Both the position numbers and the translations under genes were made by a program. The notes under the pieces are model-generated. The model searched no databases. It saw only the letters and a list, made by a program, of their open reading frames with translations, and was not told the origin of the DNA. Below are positions 16,091-24,066 of a DNA stretch of 64,000 nucleotides, one piece after another (the first letter of the stretch is position 1; each line of letters opens with the position of its first letter). Source of the DNA: CBDCZI01 sp965224495 (GTDB lineage: Bacteria > Bacteroidota > Bacteroidia > Cytophagales > JAAEPT01); assembly GCA_965224495.1 (NCBI GenBank), contig CBDCZI010000029.1, positions 1 through 64,000 on the forward strand, in the 5' to 3' direction.

Positions 16091-16366
16091 TGTTCGGTAG
16101 TGTGAAAAATGTAAAACTTACGAAATAGACAACAAAACAAACAGTTTTAAAACCTGATTACCAAAGAATAAAATGTAAGACTTAGTTCAAAAAGCACTTA
16201 CTTTTTACCTCTCTCAGAGTATAAAGGCTATAACACAACACAATAGCGTAAAATCCGTTTATTAATTATCGTCTCAAAGAATTATTTTAAGTCGTTAAAA
16301 TAACTTATCTTTACTAAAATAGATGAACCACAGCTGTTTCCGTTGTTCGTTTAAACAATAGCCATT

Positions 16367-18727
16367 ATGAAAAAACACCTATTAACATTATTCGTCTTAG
16401 CAATTAGCACGGTGCTCTTTGCACAAACGCCACAAGGTATCAACTACCAAGTGATAGCCAGAGACAATGCAGGGCAACCAATAGTAAATACCAATTTGAC
16501 TTTTACTATAAATGTGAAACAAGGAGGGTCAATTATATTTACCGATACACACACAAAGACCTCAAATAGTTTTGGTTTGTGTCAGATGGTGATTGGTCAA
16601 GGTGGAGTAATGCCTAACCCCACTTTTAACAATATTAATTGGGATGCAATAACAAAAATAGCTATTTCGGCAACAGACGGAACAACCACTTACAACTTTG
16701 GAGAACAAGATTTCCAATCTGTGCCTTATGCGTTGTATTCGCACACAGCCGAAAACTTGAAAGGGTTTCAATTAGATTTAACAACAAATACACCAACTCC
16801 TAACCAAGTATTGACTTATGATGGAACAAATTGGATACCAAAAACGCTTACTGGTGGAGGTACAGACGACCAAAAAATTGATGACTTCACTTTGAACGGA
16901 ACAGATTTAGAACTTTCGTTGGAAGATGACGGAGAAGCAACGAAAACAGTAGATTTATCTTCATTAAAAGAATTGCCAACGACAGCTACTCTTGGGCAAA
17001 CAATTGTTTGGAATACCGTAAACAGCCAATGGGAAGCAAAAGACGGTTTACCAGACGGAACAGCAAATAACCAAGTACTAACGTGGGATGGTAGTAAATG
17101 GAAGCCATTAGCTCCGACAGGAGGAACAAATACAGATAGTCAAACACTAGAAGTCATAGGGAATACATTAAGTATTACAGGAGGAAATACAGTGACTTTG
17201 CCAAGTGGGGGGACAATGCCCTTATTAGGAGACGGGCAATTAATCGTATCAAACGGAACAACTAATGTAGCCGTAACCATTGCAGGAGATGTGACTTTAT
17301 CAGGGAAAGACTTAACGATAGGTGACGGAAAGGTGACACCAAATAAAATACAAGCAGGGGCAGCGAAATCTATTTTAACGACAAACGCTAGTAATGCCGT
17401 TACTTGGTTTACACCAACGGGAAACAATAAAATAATTGGAACGAACGCAAGTGGTGACTTAACAACATTGAATAGATTAACAGCAACTAATGGTTTGACT
17501 ATTCCTTCGGGAACAAATGAGGTGAAATTGGGAGGGACGTTGACAGAAACAACAACAATTGATGTGAATGGAAGTGACTTAGAGTTTAATAATGCAAATG
17601 AGATTCATTTGAAGGGTAGTATCTTAGAGATGTACACTACCGTTGCAGGTACAGCTACAAGGACATTGAGTTTAGAGTCGGGTAAGATAAGATACCCTCA
17701 CCCAACAATGGGAGTGAACAAAGTACTAACCTCAGATGCTAATGGTAATGCTACTTGGGAAACACCTACAGGAGGTTCTTCTCCTTGGACGGTAGGTACG
17801 GGGGCTTCTGCAGGTACTATTTCTACCTCTGATAGGGTGAGTATTGGGACGTCTACTGGTATAGGTCACCTATTCCAAGTAGTCAGTTCTGAAGTTGGTT
17901 ATGTTGCACGTATAACAAATTCAGGAGGTACTTCGGCAGATGAAAACGGGTTAGAAGTAACAATTAATGAAAACTCTCCAACGGCTACAGTGTTACAAGC
18001 AACTGGTAGTGGAAACACCGGACTTTTTGTAAAAGGAGATGGGAAAGTAGGTTTGGGAGTACTCACCCCTACGGCGAAATTGGATATAGCAGGAGATTTT
18101 AAATTAAAGCCTTCACCTACAGTTTCTTCACAGATGACGGTTGGTAATAACTCCACCTCTGATGAAATTCAACTTTATTTGAGAGATAAAAACAATACTT
18201 TAAAAGTAGCAGTACGTTCTGGAGGCAACTCGTATTTTAATGGAGGTAATGTTGGTATTGGTACTACAGCACCTTCAGAAAAGTTGGAGGTAGTAGGGAA
18301 TACTGAAATATCAGGTGAATATAAATATGCAACCGCTAAAACGCGGTATTATTCTTTAAACGCATCAGATTTTGCGGGGACAGGTTGGACAATATCGGAT
18401 AAGTATGGTAAGTTAAACAGCTCAACTTCTTCCTATTCAGGGTTGCATCTACCCGGCGGGGCTAAAATAACGTCAGTTTTGGTGAAAGTGTTAGGCACAA
18501 GTCAGGTTATAGTTGGCTTGTATAGAGAAAATTTTGATGATAATTTAATTACGATAGCTTCAGGTACGGTAACGCCAACGTCAACAAGTAGCTACGTTGA
18601 TTTGAGTTTTGCACCAAACCATACTGTTGATAATAGTGCAGGTAGTTATTATGTGAAGTATACTTCAGATGGAGGTTCGCAATTATTAGGTGTAAGAATT
18701 ATCTACACGGTAACACAAGCTAAATAA
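16367..18727 (+). CDS. Secreted fibre-like surface protein 1
   Basis: This 786-aa protein has a signal peptide (MKKHLLTLFVLAISTVLFAQ). A conserved N-terminal domain of about 120 residues opens TPQGINYQVIARDNAGQPIV and ends SVPYALYSHTAE. A long low-complexity, Gly/Thr/Asn-rich repetitive region follows, with recurring NQVLTYDGTNW and KVLTSDANGNATWETPTGG units and NVGIGTTAPSEKLEV motifs like those of phage and bacterial fibres. No peptidase S74 chaperone domain or T9SS tail is visible; the C-terminus is beta-rich. It is probably an exported trimeric fibre or adhesin. It is 11 bp ahead of a paralogue with nearly the same first 130 residues. Confidence 0.75.
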   Translation: MKKHLLTLFVLAISTVLFAQTPQGINYQVIARDNAGQPIVNTNLTFTINVKQGGSIIFTDTHTKTSNSFGLCQMVIGQGGVMPNPTFNNINWDAITKIAISATDGTTTYNFGEQDFQSVPYALYSHTAENLKGFQLDLTTNTPTPNQVLTYDGTNWIPKTLTGGGTDDQKIDDFTLNGTDLELSLEDDGEATKTVDLSSLKELPTTATLGQTIVWNTVNSQWEAKDGLPDGTANNQVLTWDGSKWKPLAPTGGTNTDSQTLEVIGNTLSITGGNTVTLPSGGTMPLLGDGQLIVSNGTTNVAVTIAGDVTLSGKDLTIGDGKVTPNKIQAGAAKSILTTNASNAVTWFTPTGNNKIIGTNASGDLTTLNRLTATNGLTIPSGTNEVKLGGTLTETTTIDVNGSDLEFNNANEIHLKGSILEMYTTVAGTATRTLSLESGKIRYPHPTMGVNKVLTSDANGNATWETPTGGSSPWTVGTGASAGTISTSDRVSIGTSTGIGHLFQVVSSEVGYVARITNSGGTSADENGLEVTINENSPTATVLQATGSGNTGLFVKGDGKVGLGVLTPTAKLDIAGDFKLKPSPTVSSQMTVGNNSTSDEIQLYLRDKNNTLKVAVRSGGNSYFNGGNVGIGTTAPSEKLEVVGNTEISGEYKYATAKTRYYSLNASDFAGTGWTISDKYGKLNSSTSSYSGLHLPGGAKITSVLVKVLGTSQVIVGLYRENFDDNLITIASGTVTPTSTSSYVDLSFAPNHTVDNSAGSYYVKYTSDGGSQLLGVRIIYTVTQAK

Positions 18728-18738
18728 TCAAAATCATT

Positions 18739-20829
18739 ATGAAGAAATATATTTTAACATTATTTGTCTTAGCAATTAGCACGGTACTCTTTGCACAAAC
18801 ACCACAAGGTATCAATTACCAAGTGGTCGCACGAGACAACGCAGGGCAACCAATAGTAAATACCAGTTTGACCTTTACAATTGCAGTTAAACAAAGTAGT
18901 ACAACTTTATTGACAGAGTACCACACCATTACTTCAAATTCTTTTGGGTTGTGCCAAATGGTGATTGGTTCGGTGAATACGAATTTTAATACAATTGATT
19001 GGAGTGTAATAACAAGTATAAAGATTGGGGCAACAGACGGAACTACAACCTATGATTTAGGAGAAGCCTCTTTCCAATCGGTGCCTTACGCCTTGTACTC
19101 ACACACAGCCGAAAACTTGAAAGGTTTTCAATTAGATGTAAGTTCAGTGACTCCGACTAATGGGCAAGTGTTAAAGTTTAATAATGGGGTATGGGAACCA
19201 GCAAACGATGATGCGGGAAGTGGTGCAACACCAACTTTAGCCTCTGGACAAATTTTGGTAGGTGATGGAGCATCGAACAGTGCACAAACTGTAAGTGGAG
19301 ATGTTAAGATGGTTAATGGTGTTTTTACTATAGAAAATGATGCTGTTCAATTAGATAATATTGATGCCTCACAAGGAACAAATGGACAACACTTAATCCA
19401 TAATGGTACAAAATGGGTTGCTCAAATACCAACGGTTCCTGTTTTTCCTAAATTGCACGAAGTGTTAGATGTAGATACTTTAGGTATTGCAAATGATTAT
19501 ATTTTGAAATGGAACGCTACGGACTCTAAATGGGTGGTGACGGCTCAAGGTGGAGGTACTTCTCCGTGGGTGGACATAGCAGGCTCGTCTCCTAGTAAAA
19601 TCAATTACGACGGAGGAATAAGTATTAATAGCAATACATCTCACAAAGGAGATTTACAAATAGGAGATGATTTTGTGATAAATGACGGGGTAACTATCGG
19701 GACTAAAAAAGCATCGGTAATAACTAGAAATATAGCGTATGATGGGACTAATTTAGTTTATCAAAGAGATGCAAATGCTGAGTATGTATTGTTGATGGAT
19801 GGCGAATTAGAGTTAGGTGTCTTACCTAGTAATCTTGTTAATACGTCTATTGGGGCAGGGATTGAACCACTTTCTAAAATTGTACTGAAAGATACTGAGA
19901 TTACAACAAGGTCGTCGATAATGAAATTTGAAAACCCATCAAATCAAGAGGTGATGGTAGTTGACGGGGCAGGGGCTAGGGTCGCTATAGGAACAGATGC
20001 CGATGCAGTAACTTTAACTTACAAAGACAGCAATCAAGGAGCAGGAAAAGTACTTACTTCAGACGCGAATGGTAATGCAACTTGGCAAATGCCTACAGGA
20101 GGTTCTTCTCCTTGGGCAGTTTCAGGTACAGATATTAACCGTCTGACGGGTAATATAGGTATAGGGACAACAATTCCAAAAGCACGAATACATATTGGAG
20201 ATGGTTCTTTTTCTCCATTTCATACCAAAAGTATTTTTATAAGTGATGATGGTGTGCCAGCTTACCTAGAGTTAAAATCGACAGACGAGAGTGAAGGGAT
20301 CGTCTTTCACGCCTTTTCAAATGTTAATTCGCGCTCTTTTATCATAAATAATCAATCCGCGGGAACAGCTAATGAATTAACATCATTTTTGCCAAATGAT
20401 ATTTTCGCAATGGGTACACAAGGAGATAAACCTTATCAATTAATGACCAATAGTACTCCTAGAATATTTATTGAAGGAAACGGTAATGTCGGTATCGGAA
20501 CAGCTGACCCAAAAGTAAAGTTACAGGTTAACGGAGTACAAGCATTTACGCCAAGTTCTACAGTAACCGCTTCGGTGAACATTAACCCTAACTTAAGTAG
20601 TTATGTCAATATAACGAATAATATACCCATAGGGAAGTTAGACGTCGGTGTTACAGCTGGTCAAATACTCTATATTTCAAATAGTGCTGCATCTACTGTT
20701 GTTATGTCGCATGGTGGAAACCTTCATTTAAGAACTGGCACGGATTACTCTATGGGCACATATGATACGTTAACATTGATATGGAATGGGAGCGTGTGGT
20801 TAGAAATAGGGCGAAGTAATAATAACTAA
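18739..20829 (+). CDS. Secreted fibre-like surface protein 2 (paralogue)
   Basis: The 696-aa protein shares signal peptide and N-terminal domain with the preceding gene almost residue for residue (TPQGINYQVVARDNAGQPIV, SVPYALYSHTAENLKGFQLD) and then diverges. It keeps the same building blocks: NGQVLKFNNGVWEP, GQHLIHNGTKWVAQ, KVLTSDANGNATWQMPTGG and NIGIGTTIPKARIHI. The C-terminal about 100 residues differ from the first protein and end in a compact beta domain (DTLTLIWNGSVWLEIGRSNN), which could be a distinct tip. A tandem duplication followed by swapping of the tip fits the pattern. It is followed after 10 bp by a T9SS-sorted protein. Confidence 0.75.
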   Translation: MKKYILTLFVLAISTVLFAQTPQGINYQVVARDNAGQPIVNTSLTFTIAVKQSSTTLLTEYHTITSNSFGLCQMVIGSVNTNFNTIDWSVITSIKIGATDGTTTYDLGEASFQSVPYALYSHTAENLKGFQLDVSSVTPTNGQVLKFNNGVWEPANDDAGSGATPTLASGQILVGDGASNSAQTVSGDVKMVNGVFTIENDAVQLDNIDASQGTNGQHLIHNGTKWVAQIPTVPVFPKLHEVLDVDTLGIANDYILKWNATDSKWVVTAQGGGTSPWVDIAGSSPSKINYDGGISINSNTSHKGDLQIGDDFVINDGVTIGTKKASVITRNIAYDGTNLVYQRDANAEYVLLMDGELELGVLPSNLVNTSIGAGIEPLSKIVLKDTEITTRSSIMKFENPSNQEVMVVDGAGARVAIGTDADAVTLTYKDSNQGAGKVLTSDANGNATWQMPTGGSSPWAVSGTDINRLTGNIGIGTTIPKARIHIGDGSFSPFHTKSIFISDDGVPAYLELKSTDESEGIVFHAFSNVNSRSFIINNQSAGTANELTSFLPNDIFAMGTQGDKPYQLMTNSTPRIFIEGNGNVGIGTADPKVKLQVNGVQAFTPSSTVTASVNINPNLSSYVNITNNIPIGKLDVGVTAGQILYISNSAASTVVMSHGGNLHLRTGTDYSMGTYDTLTLIWNGSVWLEIGRSNNN

Positions 20830-20839
20830 AACGAAACGT

Positions 20840-22060
20840 ATGAAAAAACTATTCATTGTATTATTAGGTTTGGCTCTTCCTTTGGTTGGTTTTAGTCAAA
20901 TAAAAACCGAACAAGTATTCGCTTCTGGCGGCGGAAACGTAACTGTTGTCGGAAATAACCTGCAGGGAACAATCGGTGAGGCGATAATGTTTGAAGCGAG
21001 TCCTGCAAAGTTTACACAAGGGTTTAACCAACCTTTTGTTGTGCCAGTGTGCAATATTTCAGCAGAGTTACTTGATGAGACTGATCAATTACTATGTGTA
21101 AGCGAAATTTTCAAGGCAGAATTAAAAAATGATTACTCGGCATTGACAGCTGTTACCATAGAATGGTTTAAAAAACCCATCGGAGGAACGTCTATCGGGT
21201 CAGGGCAATCTTACGATTACTCTTCTGCTTCGGTAACAACAGACGATTTATATGCTATTATCAAAGAAGGAGTATGCGAAGAACAATCAAGTTTTGTAGC
21301 TGTTGATGTAGTGGGTTCGCCTACTGTTTCATCGACAGGAACAGACCTTTGTTCGGGTGCTGTGGAGTTAAGTATTTCGGTAGCTTCGTCAGAGATTAAC
21401 TGGTTTTTAGACGGAGATAAAATAGAAGGAGCAAAAGGTAATCAAACATACAAAGTACTTGTCGGAGGAAAATACACAGCGGTATTGGATAACTCTTCTT
21501 GTGGGACTGGTATTCAGCCAATAATAGTAAGCTCTTTCCCTAAGGTTACAGTAAATAACGTGCTTAATTCATTAAACGCATCAACGACAGGTTCTCCTGA
21601 CACGCACCAATGGTACATAGAAATTGCCGGTCGTACTTACGGAATAGTAGGGGCTACAAATGCAAGTTATATACCTCGTTACAAAGGGAAATACAAAGTA
21701 GAAGTAACGAAAGCCTCTTGTCAAACAGTTTCTGCTTGGCAAACATACAATTCAGCAACCTACAGTGCCAAGCGTTTTGCTAAATACATAGAAGGAAATC
21801 AAGTAGTATTAGAAGAAGTTACGGAGTTATTGACGCTTTCGCCCAATCCAAATAACGGAGAGTTTAGTTTAAATTATTTTGGAGCAAATAACCAACGTAT
21901 GCAAGTAAAACTATACAATGCGTTGGGAACACAAGTGTTTGCTAATAACTACGCAACAACAGGCGAAATACCAATACAATTAGATTTGCCAAGTGGGCTT
22001 TACCTTGTTGTTGTGGAAGTGGCAGGAGAATTGTATAAAGAAAAATTAATTATTAAATAA
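20840..22060 (+). CDS. T9SS type A sorting-domain surface protein
   Basis: This 406-aa protein has a signal peptide (MKKLFIVLLGLALPLVGFSQ) and a T9SS C-terminal sorting domain from about residue 330. Its markers are LSPNPNNGEFSLNYF, VKLYNALGTQVF, LPSGLYLVVVEVAGE and a final KLIIK. The middle holds immunoglobulin-like segments (residues about 70-300, for example SVSEIFKAEL-type strands, YTAVLDNSSCGTG, GKYKVEVTKASC). It should be exported by the type IX system and attached to or released from the surface. It is the third gene of the fibre operon (10-bp gap). Confidence 0.85.
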   Translation: MKKLFIVLLGLALPLVGFSQIKTEQVFASGGGNVTVVGNNLQGTIGEAIMFEASPAKFTQGFNQPFVVPVCNISAELLDETDQLLCVSEIFKAELKNDYSALTAVTIEWFKKPIGGTSIGSGQSYDYSSASVTTDDLYAIIKEGVCEEQSSFVAVDVVGSPTVSSTGTDLCSGAVELSISVASSEINWFLDGDKIEGAKGNQTYKVLVGGKYTAVLDNSSCGTGIQPIIVSSFPKVTVNNVLNSLNASTTGSPDTHQWYIEIAGRTYGIVGATNASYIPRYKGKYKVEVTKASCQTVSAWQTYNSATYSAKRFAKYIEGNQVVLEEVTELLTLSPNPNNGEFSLNYFGANNQRMQVKLYNALGTQVFANNYATTGEIPIQLDLPSGLYLVVVEVAGELYKEKLIIK

Positions 22061-22168
22061 AAAGATTACCCAAAAGAATAGCATAAAAGAAAAAAAGTGA
22101 ATAAAGTTATCACATTGAATTTGATAATTTGCTTAGGAAACAATAGATTTATACTTAGTTTAAGCTAA

Positions 22169-23134
22169 ATGAAAAAGATAATTATATACAGTTTATTGAC
22201 AGTCCTTGTTCTACTTGCTTGTAAGAAAGAAGAAGAACTCGTGTTTGGTCAAGGAACAACTTTGAAAATAGAAATCAAAGATGAGGCAGGTGTAGTGATT
22301 AAAGATAAAGTAGCTGTTCATTTATATACAAATAAAAGTGTGTATTTGAGTGATTTAGCAAACCAAAGCCCTGTGAACTCTATTTACCAAACTGTTTCAA
22401 CAACCGACGGAACAGCTACATTTGAAGGGATAAATGGAGGACAGGTTTATTATATTTATATCAATTACAACGGGAAAAGTTACACGTTGAATAATTTTTA
22501 TGGACAACATACGTTAGAAACCCCCTTGTTGGCAAATGCAATTACCTCTCTGAGTATTGAGTTAAAACCATTTAATGTCGGTAGAGTAGCCTTTTGGACT
22601 GGACAAAATAACCTTTCACATATCGGAATAGATATATTTATAGGAGATAGCTTAATCGGGACAATCAATAATGTGAGTACGTCAGTGCCAACAGATAGCA
22701 ATGACCCGAATGTATTACCTGTTTTTTATCAAACAAGTGGAACTTACACGATTGAAGCAAAGGCAAAAAACGGTTGTTTTTGGACGTATGAAATAACGGT
22801 TGACAAAGACCAATTTACACCTGTCGAAATCACGTCTTGCGAAGCTGGGTCGGTGATGTTTTGGGCAAAACCAACTACCTTAGCAACAAATGGAATATTG
22901 GAAGTGTTTATTAATGAAGAATTGGTAAAAAGTGGACAAATCACAACAGGAAGAGCAAGTACTCCGACGGGCTGTAGCTTGACGGCAAATGATTATTTGA
23001 CTATCGAACGACCAAAAGGAGACTATACTTACAAGGTGGTTTCTACGGGAAATGTAAGTAACTGTGTTTGGGTCGGAGAAGTCTCTTTTAGTAATGGTTG
23101 TGGTCAAGCAATCGAATTAGTTAACTGTCAATAA
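22169..23134 (+). CDS. Surface lipoprotein of unknown function
   Basis: The 321-aa protein has a lipoprotein signal (MKKIIIYSLLTVLVLLACKK; the Cys in LLAC is the likely lipidated residue, followed by KKEEE). The rest is beta-rich, with carboxypeptidase-regulatory-like features (TTLKIEIKDEAGVVIKDKVA, TTDGTATFEGINGGQVYYIY) and two similar halves around AFWTGQNN...ILEVFINEELV. Six cysteines in the second half could form disulfides. A 108-bp gap after the T9SS protein could hold a separate promoter, and the next gene starts 2 bp after this one. The role is unknown; a cell-surface anchor for the cluster is possible. Confidence 0.7.
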   Translation: MKKIIIYSLLTVLVLLACKKEEELVFGQGTTLKIEIKDEAGVVIKDKVAVHLYTNKSVYLSDLANQSPVNSIYQTVSTTDGTATFEGINGGQVYYIYINYNGKSYTLNNFYGQHTLETPLLANAITSLSIELKPFNVGRVAFWTGQNNLSHIGIDIFIGDSLIGTINNVSTSVPTDSNDPNVLPVFYQTSGTYTIEAKAKNGCFWTYEITVDKDQFTPVEITSCEAGSVMFWAKPTTLATNGILEVFINEELVKSGQITTGRASTPTGCSLTANDYLTIERPKGDYTYKVVSTGNVSNCVWVGEVSFSNGCGQAIELVNCQ

Positions 23135-23136
23135 GA

Positions 23137-24066
23137 GTGAAGAAAAAATACATTATACGCTTACTGTTAATTCTTGCTTTACTGTTTTCTGGTATAAGTA
23201 CTACGCACGCCCAATCTCGAAAGCGTTATAAGGGGAAACATTCGTATAATAAAAAGAAATTTAGTGGGTCAAAACGTAATAAGAGTTATAAAAAGCTAAA
23301 GAAATACCCCCGTAAAAAAGTTAAAAAACGTCAGAAACGTAACAGAAGAGTACACAAAACAAGTATCAAGCGAAGAACGTCTGTCTCTAAACGTTCGAGT
23401 AGTAAGAAAAAACACAATTCTAAACATTACAAAGGGCGTTACCCAAATTCTAAGCATCAATTTGGAACAAAGGTCGAAGCATTGGCGTCTGTGGGTGTTG
23501 TGTTGGGGAATAACGTCTCTACGAATAACAATGAATTTTTGACCAAAGGAAGTGCCGAAAATAAGACGGGTTATCATTTATCTGCTGGGTTGTTGTACCA
23601 TTTGGGTAATCATTTTGGTGTATATGCTGATATCCATACCTCACATATACCTAAGAAAAGTTCATTCATTAACTTGACAGGTGGAGGTTTGTACGGTAAG
23701 TTCAACTTCACCTCGTACAAAAAGAAAACTTCATTGTACCTTTTTGGAGGTATTAGTGTAGATAATTGGAATTATGAATACCGTAATTTCACTGAAGAAG
23801 TAGCGTTTACCAATGCTGATGACACGAATATTGCACCAATAACAGTTGTAGAGCAGAAGTATGAAAGGTACCAAACAGGGAATGAAATAATGATTGGTAC
23901 AAAATTTGGAGTAGGGTTAGATTACCAACTCAATCGTAACTTAGGTTCGTTTATTCAAATTGGTCACGCACAAAATCAAAGTAGAAAGTTCAATTTTAAT
24001 GTATCCAACATTACGATAGATGTTGGTGTGAAAATTGCACTCTTAAAAAATAAATCGTTGTATTAA
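23137..24066 (+). CDS. Outer-membrane beta-barrel-like protein with very basic N-terminal region
   Basis: The 309-aa protein starts with GTG and a signal peptide (MKKKYIIRLLLILALLFSGI to THAQ). Residues about 27-107 are extremely rich in Lys, Arg and Ser (for example KKLKKYPRKKVKKRQKRNRR), which is unusual for an exported protein. From about 108 the sequence becomes a porin-like antiparallel barrel (FGTKVEALASVGVVLGNN, HLSAGLLYHLGNHFGVYADI, LYLFGGISVDNWNYEYRNF), ending in aromatic and hydrophobic strands. The basic stretch might bind lipopolysaccharide, peptidoglycan, DNA or acidic polysaccharide (inference). It overlaps the WD40-caspase gene by one base. Confidence 0.7.
   Translation: MKKKYIIRLLLILALLFSGISTTHAQSRKRYKGKHSYNKKKFSGSKRNKSYKKLKKYPRKKVKKRQKRNRRVHKTSIKRRTSVSKRSSSKKKHNSKHYKGRYPNSKHQFGTKVEALASVGVVLGNNVSTNNNEFLTKGSAENKTGYHLSAGLLYHLGNHFGVYADIHTSHIPKKSSFINLTGGGLYGKFNFTSYKKKTSLYLFGGISVDNWNYEYRNFTEEVAFTNADDTNIAPITVVEQKYERYQTGNEIMIGTKFGVGLDYQLNRNLGSFIQIGHAQNQSRKFNFNVSNITIDVGVKIALLKNKSLY

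Noticed and set aside
16367..20829. Prophage or phage-tail-like particle
   Set aside because: The fibre-like motifs are present, but there are no capsid, portal, tape-measure, sheath or baseplate genes nearby, and each protein has a Sec signal peptide.
16367..20829. CRISPR array or tandem satellite
   Set aside because: Repetition is at the protein-module level inside open frames, without constant repeat length or unique spacers. No cas genes occur in the window.
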